Below, in pieces: positions 11,316 through 22,439 of a stretch of DNA of 64,000 bases. The position numbers and the translations under genes are program-made. Position 1 is the stretch's first letter. Each line of letters starts with the position of its first letter. The notes under the pieces are model-generated. The model did not search any database, was not told the DNA's origin, and was given only the letters and a program-made list of their open reading frames with translations. Source of the stretch: Dermanyssus gallinae (Eukaryota; Arthropoda; Arachnida; Mesostigmata; Dermanyssidae); the NCBI GenBank assembly GCA_003439945.1, contig QVRM01005978.1, forward strand, positions 240,001 through 304,000, read 5' to 3'.

Positions 11316-12222
11316 TGGGTCATTTCAACGAGCGGGCGTAGGTAGTTCTCTCCTGAGTGTAATAGCAAGTTTCTTGACGAGGACATCTTGTTGGTAGTCG
11401 GTGAGCATGGTGTATTAGATATTAAGCAATATGTGGGTCCTCCGCAAGAAGAGCCGCTAAGCTGCGTCTCGTTTACCCTTCTCCTTGCTGACCTTGTCGT
11501 GTACAGTACGTTACGAAGTTCTATTTTAGAGTGGAAAGGTAAAATCAGACAGGCCAGACGGGAGGTCGGGGGTTTGGTCGTTTTCAATGCGTTGCACCTT
11601 TGGTCTGGTCTTGCATATGACATCCGCCACGTATATACTAGGTATGGCTATATAGGGACGCTGCCACCTTGACTAGTGTATAGCTATCACTACCTGGAAT
11701 GTTCAAACGCCGATTTTCTCGAGGATTATTAGTTGTGCATTTGGCGGTTCTGTCTGCAGAGGTGTGCCAAGTAGCATACAGTGAAACGCACAGCCCTGGA
11801 TAATATATCGTTGCATTAATTCTTTCGCTGGAAGCGTGAAGAAGATAGAACATTGTGAAAAAAATCCCATGAACTGTATATTATACTCAATTTGTGTAAA
11901 AAAAATATAATGACAGCTATCTAGACGCATTTAAATATTCCTTTGTTTATTTGAGAGGCGCTACTATAAATGTACATTAGCTAAGAATTCACTCCTGTCC
12001 GCCAAAAGGCAAACATCGCAGAGACTCATCTCTTCTGAACTGCATGAATAAAACATTGCCACTCAATTTTGCTATGATCGCTGCAGTATCCACGTACGCG
12101 ACGGTCCACATGGACGGAAACGTGTGTACTGCATTACACAGTATGACTTATATAAATAGACTGACAACAATTACAAACGTAACAAGATATATAATGAAAA
12201 CAACAACAAGACGACGACAGAA

Positions 12223-12300
12223 ATGGAACACGAAGTCCGGCATCTTGATCGATGGACGGCACGCACAGAGGCTCAGCAGAGAGGAAGTTGCTGCCAGCAG
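12223..12300 (+). other. Duplicated exon-like segment, copy 1
   Basis: From an ATG, 26 codons read MEHEVRHLDRW... and end in CCQQ at a GT (CAGCAG|GTGACT). The segment at 22347-22439 also begins MEH.VR.L and ends in QQ at a GT (CAACAG|GTGGGT), and both would leave phase 0. Similarity continues for some 40 bases past the GT (GTSAGYTGCAGC-like). Both sit after GACGACGAC/AACAAC repeats. It may be a duplicated first coding exon, or a non-coding dispersed repeat that happens to be open. No domain is recognised. Confidence 0.35.
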
Positions 12301-14596
12301 GTGACTCAGTTGCAGCATAATGAACGCTCGGTTACCTCTGCTAACATTGCTGTTTGCCATTTAGCCACATATTTGAGAAAATTGTATTCGTTTAGATTCT
12401 ACCTCTCTATTTTTCCCATATCGTTCTTCTGCACTGACGTGATAAATCTAATCTCTCGTGACGATTACACGCCAAGTTCCGCCGAGAGGAATCCTCCGGT
12501 CTTGCAGTTGGTTGGCGGTGGCTGGCTTTAAGCAGTTTTTCTACACACAGATTTTATACGTAGGTCGCAGTCATCTGCCGCGACTTTTCAACGCAGGAGG
12601 GCGAAAATCCAAGCGGTTCTACGAGTCCTACGAAAATCCTACGAGTGCTTCAGATGGATGCCTGCCCTCGGCCTAATGAACCGCGTGTCCGCGTGGTCGC
12701 ACCACGACTGATCATAGCGCTGTGCTTTAGAGTTTTGTCATGAGCGCATCCCATACATGATGGTATAGCCGCCCCGACCATAGCATCGCGCGCCCACGAA
12801 GCCTCTGGGAGGTCGGTTATCGTTGTTGGTTTAATAAAAAAAAAGAGTGGGTACTCCCGATCTCTCGGGTGATAAGGCCCAATTCGATTGGAAGCAGAGG
12901 CTGTCCGGGGGGAATGGTACGTCGGTGCATTCCAGCAGACAACTTGCGCACAACTCAAGATGCGGAGAGCTGGTTTTGAGCAGCGTCGGTATATACTCGG
13001 ACTCCAACTCATAGAAGAGATAGCGTCAAAAAATAAATAAATATAAGAAGCAGTGAGCCCTGCTATGGACAGGAATGATTTTACCTGGTGGATTCGGAAT
13101 GAGCGGTGAGGCGTTCACTAGCGTGACACGTCTTCCACCCTTGATGTTTGCGTGTGTTGCAGATGAAAACATGGATGACATATAGAGACTAAGATTGTCC
13201 GCATATGATGTGAGTCCACAGTTAAGTGTCGTCCTTTCGATGGCAGAGAAATCGCCGACCTGAATGTGTGATAGAAAGGGGCCTCATTGCTACTTCTTGG
13301 AAACAGTCGGTGCTCCGAGCTAGCCCTGGTAACTCGGCCTCACCGTTGTCCACCGTAATTGATTGTTGGGCGGTATACTAATCATAATCCCAATGTTCTT
13401 GCTAAAAGGCTCCTTACAAGTCAGGCAAGGCATTTCGGCGTTAGCGTTCTTGATTGGAGTAAATAATCGCTGTGAAGCTAGCAGAGACGCAGTTGAAATC
13501 GCGCCCCATCATCCTTGAGATGTCGCATAGGCGAATGCGACATACCATAGGAGCGTTTTTATTAGAGCAGAAACTTCACTTATCTTTGAGATTGCCGCTT
13601 TATACTACAATTGTGATTGATAGCTATTCTCCACCACAGCGCTAACTAGTGAGAGTTTCACTAGCACAGCATAACAGGCAGTGCAGCTATTTGCTAAGTA
13701 TCCGTTCTAGTGTAGTGGGACACTCATGAAACACCACGGTCCAGCGTAGCGTTGACACAACCAATGACCCCATAGATGTCTATTTTGTTTTTTGTCGGGC
13801 TATGCTGCGTTATACCCTGGCAGTCGACCAACGAAGCCAATAATTAAACTGATTATAAGACCGTTTACAAACTCGCCTTGTATCGCACAGTCGGTCTTCT
13901 TCCGGCACTATTGCTTCGTAATCTGGAGAAGCTTAGCCGTCTTGCAGATCGTGAACATCTATAATTTCACAAAATCATCTATAATTATTTCCACCTGAAG
14001 GGTGACAGTCAAATGACTTCGCAGGGTCGTCCGTCAGATCGATATTCATGTCTCAATCGGTACTTGATAAATCAAATAGCTATATAGCGTATTTTGCTTG
14101 CTACCGGCAGGTTTGTTGCAAATAAGCCAATTGTCAATCTTGCCATAGGTCCGCTAAGTTGCACTTGATTCGAGTGTCTCTCTTATTTAAAACCAAGAAT
14201 AATTTCGCAAGCGCTAACGTTATTTTATAGCCAAACTGATGTGGACATTGTCTTGACATAGGCAGCAACACAGGAGCACGATACGCAATCGAACAATTTT
14301 ACGTAATTTTCCGTAGACATACTTGTCATAAGTATGACATTGTACCCTCTTTGACTATACTTTGTTGTAGAACATGCCTACCGTAACATTTTGCCAAAAA
14401 TCAACATGAACTGCCATACACTGTCCGTGGAAGAAGGGGGTGCTTGTGAAAGTATATTGAGATAGTGAGAAGAGATGACCGTAAGGAATATATGTAATTG
14501 AGAGTAATGAGAAATAGGAGAGAGAGGTAGAAGATGAGATTTAGATGGAATGGATTAGGAATGGTATGTTGAAGGATGTAAGGGAGTTATGTATGT
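12301..14596. other. Intergenic, no gene recognised
   Basis: I see no gene with support. A 120-codon minus-strand frame at 12650-13012 has no recognisable domain. Base composition is balanced here and long microsatellites are absent until 14597, so part of this may be old transposon sequence or intron. Confidence 0.4.
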
Positions 14597-14910
14597 ATAT
14601 TTAGATTATATATTTATATTTATATTTATATTTATATTTTATATTATAGGTGATATGTATATGTATATGTATAGGTATATGTATATGTATAGTTATATGT
14701 ATATGTATATGTATCTGTTATTTATATTTATATTTAGAGTTATATTTATATTATATATATTTATATTTATATTTATATTTATATTTATATTTAGATGTAG
14801 ATGTTAGATTTATAGTATATTTATATTTATTTTTGAGTTATTATTATATTTATATTTATATTATATTTATTACTTTATATTTATATTTATATTTATATTT
14901 ATATTTACTA
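14597..14910. repeat. Degenerate TATATT/TATATG hexamer array
   Basis: About 300 bases of near-tandem TATATT, with a TATATG-rich inner part at 14650-14715 and some TAGATG variants. It ends about 95 bases before tRNA-Cys copy 2. All open frames across it (poly Ile-Phe, Tyr-Met) are repeat translations. Confidence 0.9.
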
Positions 14911-15006
14911 TTATCAAAAAGGTTTGGCTATTGGGCTATAAGCCTTGTTGGAGTGGGGACGCTCTGCTTCCCAGCAACAGCTGTCGGAGCCCTTCCTGAA
15001 GGCGTA

Positions 15007-15078
15007 GGGGATATAGCTCAGTGGTAGAGCATTCGACTGCAGATCGAGAGGTCCCCGGTTCGAACCCGGGTGTCCCCT
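15007..15078 (+). tRNA. tRNA-Cys(GCA), copy 2
   Basis: Base for base the same 72-nucleotide tRNA as at 8345: GCA anticodon in loop CTGCAGA, A box TAGCTCAGTGGTAGA, B box GGTTCGAACCC, U at position 73. A T7 run at about 15086 ends transcription. The flanks differ from copy 1, so the two genes are not parts of a recent large duplication, or their flanks have diverged while the gene was conserved. Confidence 0.97.
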
Positions 15079-15084
15079 GAATAC

Positions 15085-15092
15085 CTTTTTTT
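15085..15092 (+). terminator. Pol III terminator of tRNA-Cys copy 2
   Basis: T-run starting seven bases after the tRNA 3' end. Confidence 0.85.
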
Positions 15093-15506
15093 AGTGTCAC
15101 AGTAATTATTGTTCAACTATATTGATCACGCCGAAATAGGGTAACAGAGACGCGATGTGAAATTCCAATTGCTATAGCACTCTCTTCTCTCTCTCTCTCT
15201 TTATATATATAGCAAGCCTGCTCGCTTTATGGGCCTATTATACCTGAGGCACACAAATTGGCCAATGGGTTGCATTGCCAATGTGCTCTCTGCTGTGTAG
15301 GAATCCAGTTGTGCTTCTTCTGCAGCTGCAAACTTGTAAACTATCGTTTTTGAAGAAAAACTCGTCCCACAAACGTTGGGGCCTATCTAGTACAACCCGG
15401 CAAAACAATCGTTTTTTTTAAAGAAACAAGGAGCGGGAATGTTTTTTTTTTAAAATGGGTAATTGAGCGTGAAGGTCAAAATATTAGAATTGCATTGAAC
15501 TTCATT
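15093..15506. other. Spacer, no gene
   Basis: CT-rich plus short AT repeat near 15182-15212; nothing else recognised. Confidence 0.5.
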
Positions 15507-15799
15507 TCTTAAGAATTATTTTAATACGACATTTGTTCTGCTTTGAGCTAACGTAAAATGCAATTCGGCGGATCGAACATCTTCCTTTAAACACACAGCT
15601 ATGATTAGTTTGCTAATATAATGACTGAGGCTCTCGCAATCGCAAATTTAGTAAAGATATGTCAGGATAACCTTGATACAACAACTTTGGTATTTCTGCA
15701 CTCACTCCAAACGAAGACATTTTCTTCCCTTGTTCCATTGGAAAAAATATTGTTTCGGCGAGCTGTACTAGACTCCAATATTTGTTGGACGAATTCTGG

Positions 15800-15806
<7 letters not shown>
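15507..15806 (+). repeat. Unclassified dispersed repeat, family A, copy 2
   Basis: Matches 3722-4044 along its whole length, with several small indels. It ends GACGAATTCTGGGAGA and continues into an (AT)n tract, exactly as copy 1 does. No coding potential is conserved. Confidence 0.65.

Positions 15807-15846
<40 letters not shown>
15807..15846. repeat. (AT)n microsatellite, about 40 bp
   Basis: Pure AT run abutting dispersed repeat family A copy 2. Confidence 0.95.
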
Positions 15847-15849
<3 letters not shown>

Positions 15850-16358
15850 ATGCATGTACATATCTCGGCTATACTCCACACAACACGTTATGGACATAAG
15901 AGACCTAGTTTATTTAAATACTCTTCATATATTACATCCATAGCTGGCCGAGTACGAAGAACCTTCATCATTCACCCTCATTTCGACAGAAGCTTATGGA
16001 ATAGCTCTAGCGTACTAACTAGGCTGCTATGTAGTTAGTCTGTGTGGCTGTGTGTACACACTCGATCAAGTGTCACGTTCATTCCGTAACTAAGGTCACG
16101 GCGTAGTTTTTTGTGTTCAAGTTGTCCATAGGCTGTGCGAGGTCTCTAGCGTCTCTCTCTCTCTCTCTCTCTATCTCTTTATCTATCTCTATCTCTCTCA
16201 GTTCATCTCATTTCTACGGCCAGGCTGACGAGTCTAGCGGGATGAACCCTTGCGCACACGCACACCCTGCGCCTGGTGTTAACGCGACGCCAAGCTCGAG
16301 CAACACCTGCCGTTAATCATCCGTGCCGACTGCTCTCTTGCTTGTTTGCTTGCTTGAG

Positions 16359-17137
16359 CTAATCAATGGCTTTCGGCGGCCTTTTCTCGACGGCATCCTG
16401 CGTCGACGGTTTTGTCTCGAGATTCGCGCTGGACAAGCACGCCGAGCTCATGGAGACGCCGCTTTCCCGCGAGAATCCCTCGATGTCGTTTGCGTTGTCA
16501 CTGTCTTGGCTAGAGGCTTTGGTGGATCGCACCGATGGGATCTCGAGGAAGTGTCTCTGATTTGTCATCGTCGTCGTCGTCGTCGTCGTTGTCGTCGTCG
16601 TCGGCGGTGGCGGCTTCTGTTTGATTTCGTAGTCGCTCGGCGCAATACCGTCTGACAGCTGAACCATGGTCGTCGGTGAAGTGGAGGCCGTTATGGTAAA
16701 CTTTGCCGTTACCGTCGATGCGGCCGTTGTTGTTGCTGTTGTTGTTGTTGTTGCTGACGACAATTGTTTGCACTGAGGTACGGGAAGACGTAGCTCGTGC
16801 AGGAACGACATCTGGTCACTGTCTTGAAGGAGTGCCCTGTCAAAAATGTTGACGCTGTAATCGTCTTGCTGCTGCTGCTGCTGATTATCGTCATTACCCA
16901 TCTGGCTCAGATAAAGCTGTTGTGCTGTGTTTTGCTGCTGCTGCTGCTGCTGCTGCTGCTTGCTGCTGGTGTTGCTGATGATGCGGACTGCAGCAAGGGA
17001 GAACGCTAGGCGATACCGCAACCAACGACGTTTGGTTGTAGAGCAAGTCCCTTACTCTCTGAATTTCATCAATGAGGCTCCTGCAATATGAATTGACTTG
17101 GTCGTTATTGCGTGGCTGCAGCACTGTGCCTTTCTCG
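16359..17137 (-). CDS. C-terminal exon, coiled-coil/Gln-Thr-rich protein, with a CAG-tract frameshift
   Basis: On the minus strand the exon opens after TGAG at 17138 and reads EKGTVLQPRN..., continues through a helical stretch (SLIDEIQRVRDLLYNQT) and reaches a CAG tract near 16963. There the open frame turns into poly-Ala and stops at 16894. Reading past one extra G in CAAGCAGCAG restores poly-Gln and an open frame to the stop at 16359. That frame has two Gln tracts, Thr-rich runs, PPPP(T)n and a Ser-rich end with SRESGVSMSS. The strong composition bias of the shifted frame suggests it is the true one. The upstream partner is the 17640 exon, with matching phase. The polypyrimidine stretch is poor (GTGTGTG), so the exact acceptor is uncertain. 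Product family not recognised; possibly a cytoplasmic scaffold. Confidence 0.55.
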
Positions 17138-17523
17138 CTCACTACACACACACACACCGAAATCGAACATAAACGTTACAGTTTATTTTGCAACTTTATT
17201 AACTTATTTAGTAACTTTATTAACGACGCCACTTGCACAGTCTGCAGCAGGGCGTTCAAGCCTACACAAACAAAACGGTACGGCAGAAGTCTACATACGT
17301 CTTATACGCCGGAGTGCTGCATGCATATGCTAGTCCTGGAGAACAAACAAATGTTCTCGTTTTCCTAAGCTGTCGCGTCACTGATGGTGGCGTGCTTACA
17401 GGGCGCTTCTTCCCAGAATGCTTTACTTGGATTCGTTTGTATCTATAGTTATCGCGTCATATAGGGTACCACCATCTGGTATCCAGGCCCGCGTTGCCGT
17501 CTAGCCAGCTGTGGGAAACTTAC

Positions 17524-17640
17524 TCTTCTTCGGCGATTTGAGCTTTAATCAACTCGTGTTGGCGAACAGAGTAGTCACTGTATTTACGCTGACAATCGCG
17601 CGACCATTCCTCGATGCTGTCCTGGTATTTCCGTTTTGCT
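17524..17640 (-). CDS. Internal exon, coiled-coil protein
   Basis: The 117-base exon has a textbook acceptor (TTTATTTTTTGTAG|AG) and donor (AAGA|GTAAGT). It reads AKRKYQDSIEEWSRDCQRKY and then an SDYSVRQHELIKAQIAEE helix, 38 codons rich in K, R, E and Q with a heptad look. It starts at codon position 3 and leaves two bases, which joins in frame to the exons at 21273-21359 and at 17137. Across the first junction the helix continues without a break. Stops in the flanking introns bound the frame. The family is not recognised. The charged long helix suggests a coiled-coil dimerisation segment. Confidence 0.65.
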
Positions 17641-17712
17641 CTACAAAAAATAAAGATGTATGCCTTAGCACAAATCGTATGCCTGTGCGAGTTTATAACT
17701 TCATAATACTTG

Positions 17713-17770
17713 GATAACATTGTTCATAACTCTTGTATAACATTGTTCATAACTCTTGTATAATTGTTCA
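17713..17770. repeat. Short tandem duplication, 23-25 bp unit
   Basis: ATAACATTGTTCATAACTCT is repeated head to tail at least twice, with a partial third unit. It lies about 75 bases upstream (minus-strand sense) of the coiled-coil exon at 17640. Confidence 0.85.
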
Positions 17771-18819
17771 ATGTTAGTAAAAATGTGAACGTCTGCTTGA
17801 CCTTCATTGCTTGCTAACTTCGCCTATTGGGCCCACAATGGAAAGTGCGTTTCTCCTACAAGCAATTAACAACAGTATCCGCCTCGAAACTGTGCCTCGC
17901 GCCGATCTTCTATGATCTTTTGAATGGGTTTTAAGGTCTTCGCTCATATGTACAAAAATGTATATTCTACTCAAATTTAAATATTTACTCGCATGAGATA
18001 ATCACGTTCTGCGCTTAATGGGATATATGTTCCATTAGGCCTTGCTTCACCGATACCTGCCGACATGTTTGGTCCCAGTGTAGATGGTGTACCGACCGTT
18101 CTGGGAGAATTCGTGGGCGGACCACGCTGGTGAGTTCAGCATATCTGGGGAGTCTACCGAGACTTTTGAGGCAACTCAGCTATTGTAGTCTATTAGAATC
18201 TACATAGGCTACATATGAATGGCGTACAGCCCAGAGCACCTATTCTACGTACACACATAAAGCAAAAGGAAAAAAGGTTTTAGTAAGGTGCTGAGCTTAA
18301 GCGAGGGCAGAGCGCTGAGCCAGTCTTTGCAAAGGGCGTCTACCTATATATATGGGCGCATGTTGAGTGGGGCATTCTTCCAGGAGACCCGGATCCGGCA
18401 CGCCTCTGATTACATGATCGGCATTGGCTGGCTCGTTCTCAATGTCTGACCGCGTAGCTTCCTTAACCGGAGAGAGCCAGCCTGGATCAGTGACAGGGCA
18501 GAGAGAGGTGAGCGCTAGGCTCAATAGCCCTTCTGATTCCAAGGCCACCGTCGCTTATAAGGAGGCTAGGCTTTATCCAGGAGTTTCCCTTGTAAGTCTA
18601 CGCTTGGAACTTTCTTTAGAATATAATTTGCTTCTGGGTAGGAGATACTCGTAGAGTGTAATGTCTTGAGGATCCGAAGTTGTATCTCCATACGCAAAGT
18701 GCTGCTTCTGTGTGCATGCCTATCAGTCGTGGACGGATCCTTAAAAGCCTGGTACTTTTCTAAGCGTTACGTATGTTTTATTTTAATGGAGCAGATTATT
18801 GAGGCCAGGGTTGTTTACG

Positions 18820-19000
18820 TTTTAGCTTCACGTTTGGTGTCAGAGTTTCTGGGTGCCAACGTGTCCAATGACAACAGAGCCCGCGCGGCAGAACGACAGT
18901 GACCTTCGGCTAATCTACTCTCAGTGGACTCACACTATGGTGATCTTTATTTGATTTGCCGGAGTTTTCCACAAGGATGAGTGCAGTGGTATGCATTTTT
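18820..19000 (-). pseudogene. RLE-type LINE, N-terminal fragment
   Basis: The minus strand reads RLAEGHCRSAARALLSLDTL followed by APRNSDTK, which matches KLAEGDIRSAARSLLSSDTL and APQNEHTE at residues 177-204 of the 52-55 kb element. Farther upstream (19000-19170) a weak similarity may continue. Nothing of the RT or endonuclease is present, so it is an internal fragment. It is divergent enough to be an older copy or a related subfamily. Confidence 0.7.
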
Positions 19001-19773
19001 CTAAGGTCCTCCGTTCGGGTTCGGCGGTGCTGACCTGAATGATTTTGCTGAGCGTAGTCGAAGTCACTTCTTAAGTCGAAGTTACTTCTTACTCCAGAAG
19101 TTACTGGCTCCTGTGGGCTCCTTCGCGCAACAGGTGGCGGTAGATGACAAAGTATTGTTTCCATTTCGTCACAGATCTAGGACACCATGGCAAGGCCAGT
19201 TTTTTACTTCGGCATAAACTTTTTGGGTTTCAAAAAGTTGTCTTAAATCTTTGAGAAAGGAAACCCGTGTAGATACTTATTCGTATAGTTCTTTTTATTT
19301 ATTTAAAGTTCCGCGCGTACTCTTCGCGGTGCAGTTAGCGACGTGGGCAGCCTGATTGCCGCCACAGATAGTACAACGGGCCTATTTGCGAGACTCACTC
19401 ACATACTAATGGTCACACTGATTCAGGACTAGTGATCCTTGAGGAGCGCCGCCACAAGGGTTTGGCACGTTAGGGGACTTCCTAGTCTTAGATTTCTAAA
19501 GAGTAGCGTTCAGCATTGCAAAAATTGCACAGCGTCGGTCAGTGCTTTATGTTGTCAGCCTATCCTGAGTTGCACATACTTTGCACATTTTACATATTAG
19601 GAGGGAGTAGTGCTAAAGACAGCGAATATTACTTTGTGCAGTATCCAGGGCAGTCCGACTGATTTGCTTTATCGCCGGTTCCACTTAGTTAAGGTATCTA
19701 TTCTGCCGATTAGTAGTCCCACAGCCCCGCACTTGACTGAGGGGCATCAATGGCGCTATTAGTCTTATTATTA

Positions 19774-20160
19774 TTATTCCAGGAAATCTGTGAAGAGAGG
19801 AGTCTTGAACTTGACTGCAATGAACGCCATGGTTTTAGCCTGTGCTGTGATGTTGAGCGCTATAAGTAATTTCTTTTTGTGTACAGACGCGCCTTGTTCT
19901 AGCAACCCTATAATACAGGCGGCCTGTAGCCTGATAGTGCTGCTGCTGCATCTACCACAATACAATAGATTACTGATGCCAAGAGACAGCGCAAACGAAC
20001 GGTTGCTCCTCCAGTACTCGGGAGAGCATTCCACAGTCTTGCTGAGGCCTTTGCAGCACCTTTTTTTGGCATAGCGCACATGAGGTGTTTCTATGAAAGC
20101 TTCATCCAGGGTCACGCCCAGGCACTTAACCATGTCGGGCGGGGTGTGCTTCGAGGCGTA
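19774..20160 (-). pseudogene. Non-LTR element, post-RT (thumb) fragment
   Basis: The minus-strand frame contains VKCLGVTLDEAFIETPHV, the typical LGV-LD---F--H motif after the RT palm in jockey/R1/CR1-group LINEs. It is followed by a degenerate helix-rich stretch with LLYCGRCSSSTIRLQAAC, resembling the KLDYGCPVYGSA-type motif. The frame is open to 19774 and ends before a TTA-rich run. No palm motif is visible upstream, so this is a truncated relic. Confidence 0.6.
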
Positions 20161-20541
20161 TGTTCTTCGTGCATCTCTGTACTCGTTCCCTAAAAAGGAA
20201 AGTGCCGACCGGTCCGTGCTCTGTGACGGCATATACTCGTCGCAAACGGTGGCATATATATTACAATTCCTTCGCATATCTACATGTATGTTTGTGTTTA
20301 TATATTTGCGATTTGGTTTTAAATATGAAAAAATAAACATTTCCACACTACTTATTCTCACCTAAATGTAGCGACCAGTTCCGCATTTTCCCGGCGAAGA
20401 CTCTCGCAAACTGGAAACATTCGTACAGAATCATGTTATGTTGCTGCATGGAAACCTGGAATACTTGACAATAACTGCGTATGAAGAGTATCTGGAGAAT
20501 ACCTACTTATACAACTCTTTTAACCTGTCTATTAGTTCTAC

Positions 20542-20542
<1 letters not shown>

Positions 20543-20606
<64 letters not shown>
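20543..20606. repeat. (AT)n microsatellite, about 64 bp
   Basis: Pure AT dinucleotide run. Confidence 0.95.
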
Positions 20607-20609
<3 letters not shown>

Positions 20610-21272
20610 TTTCTTCTTTTTTTTCTTGTGTGGATATAAGTACTTTTTCTCTGCTTACTCGTTATCAAATAGAGTTTCGCGCATACCCTCATTAGGCGGC
20701 GCTTCCGTCTCGTCAATATCCTGAATGCTTCCCTTGAAACTATTTCCAACGGCCTGTTAAGCGGTTCCTCGCCTCCTTGATCATCTCCATAATTTTTGAC
20801 TGCTGTTCAGCGCTCCTAGAACGGATACATCCAAGGATAATTTTAATAAACATTACTCTATAGAAGCAATCTTAGTAATAGTTAAGATAGTAATGTAAGC
20901 AACAAGAATAAAAACGACATTGTCGATAGGAGAAACGAACGCGAAGATGTACACATATTTATCTAATTACAAATCAGTAAGTCGATACTTGATGCGTCTC
21001 ATTCCCGTTGATTGAGAATACTGGCCCGTGCATCGCCCGTAGCATTTCTGATGCTCACTCAGAGCATATAGGATGTTATTCGAGAGAAAGGATGGGATCG
21101 GATCAAATATACCTGAACACAGGCAAGGCCTTTTAAATATTATACCACCATTTGTGTAGTTTGCTAAAATGTTTATCAAAAATAGATTGTCTTTCCACTG
21201 CTCGTACGGATTCTGTTTCTCTATCAACATAACGTAATGTGTTTTGTAACGCAAGCCTTATCGACACAGTAC

Positions 21273-21359
21273 AGCTTTTCCTGCAGTTCGGCCGCTTTCT
21301 GTTCAACCAGGGCGAGCAGCTCTTCGGTGGCTCCCAGCGAGCTTCGACTCTTGTCAATC
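21273..21359 (-). CDS. Internal exon, coiled-coil protein
   Basis: The exon opens after a strong polypyrimidine acceptor (TTTGATTTTTTTTCCAG|GATTG). It reads IDKSRSSLGATEELLALVEQ and then KAAELQEKL, a clear amphipathic helix with E/K and L spacing. I place the donor at AAGCT|GTACTG because that site alone leaves two bases and joins in phase to the 17640 exon, giving an uninterrupted helix EKL-AKRKYQDSIEEW. The donor is not a good consensus, so an extra exon between the two remains possible. No known family could be named. Confidence 0.5.
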
Positions 21360-21399
21360 CTGGAAAAAAAATCAAACAAAACAACTCAGAATCGACCCT

Positions 21400-22346
21400 C
21401 ACTAACATAGTTTCTCGTTCCTCAAGCCAGATTTCGTTTTGTATGCATATGCTTAAACGTTAAACCTTTATTTGGAATCACCTTTCAAACGTTGCTAGAC
21501 TTAGGCAATTATGAACACCTCGCTATTTTTGAACTACCAAATGTATACGATTATGCATGACTCGCCGTGAGTTATAGCAACGATGAACCTTTAGGATTCT
21601 TGGATGAGCTTATTCATAATATGCAGATAAATACAGGCAAATGTCAAATATGTCCTTTGCTCATTCGAATATATGTGCGTTGTAGCTGTATATTAATATC
21701 AGTTATGTAAAACGAAAGTGTACCACTTGGTTATATCAATTAAATCCTAATACTAAAATAGCTGTATATTGACTGCTTTATTTTTTCGCGTTACTTTCAT
21801 AATAGGCGAGAGTTCACCGCTGTCTGGCACCGAACAAACAACGCTATGCGTCATTTCTACTGAACCGGATAAGTTGAAAATGTTGTGCGACTAATAGTGC
21901 GAGCTATTATCGGTGCAATTTGAATACACGCGACGTCACTCACGAAACAATGCCTTAATGACGTCACACAAAATGATTTAAATAAATACGACGGCGACGA
22001 CGACGCAACAACAACAACCACAGCATCAGCAGCAACAACAACAACAACAGGCGGGTTGTGACGAATATGACTGTGACAACGCGATTAGCAAAATCTGCGA
22101 ACGACAAAATCTACGGTACTACTGCGTGGATGAAGGCACTTCACCATCAAGCGATCGAGACGGACGAAGTAGTTACCGGGAACTTTAACGACGCTAAGAG
22201 TCGTCTGGAGATTACTCACACTAGCGTAAGATAGTCGAGATCCATATCTCGGTGCCCGGAGTCGCCGCCGATACGCCGTTTAAACACGCACGCCGAAAGG
22301 GAACCACGCAACCAAGAGGCGGGAAAAGTAGAGAGAAGCACCAAGG
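21400..22346. other. Intergenic or intronic, no gene recognised
   Basis: No coding support. From 21985 to 22350 the sequence turns GC-richer with CGACGACGACG and CAACAACAA repeats and several CpG, just before the exon-like segment at 22347. This may be a promoter or 5' leader, but no TATA or Inr element stands out. Confidence 0.4.
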
Positions 22347-22439
22347 ATGGAACACGGAGTCCGGCCGCTTGCCTGCAAGCACGTTTTAAAGCTCAGCGAG
22401 CAGAGAGCGAGCGGATTAGATTGCTGCTGCGGCCAACAG
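22347..22439 (+). other. Duplicated exon-like segment, copy 2
   Basis: From an ATG, 31 codons read MEHGVRPLACKHVLKLSEQR..., ending CCCGQQ at CAACAG|GTGGGT, phase 0. It is the counterpart of 12223-12300. The upstream 350 bases are CpG-bearing, as expected near a promoter. No downstream exon was identified, and no domain is recognised. The alternative is a dispersed repeat. Confidence 0.35.

Larger units (their letters stand above)
10101..12222. other. Intergenic, no gene recognised
   Basis: Contains (AT)n tracts at 10980-11019 and 11252-11313. Open frames of 75-124 codons on both strands near 10400-10680 and 11249-11670 overlap each other and show no domain, signal peptide or splice border that would pick one out. 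Confidence 0.5.
17641..21272 (-). other. Intron region with retroelement relics
   Basis: This is the inferred intron between the two coiled-coil exons, about 3.6 kb. It holds a tandem 23-25-base duplication at 17713-17770 (ATAACATTGTTCATAACTCT unit, just over two copies), the LINE relics at 18.8-19.2 and 19.8-20.2 kb, and an (AT)n tract at 20543-20606. A second candidate exon was not found in it. The 83-codon minus-strand frame at 18297-18548 has no recognisable domain or splice borders. Confidence 0.4.
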
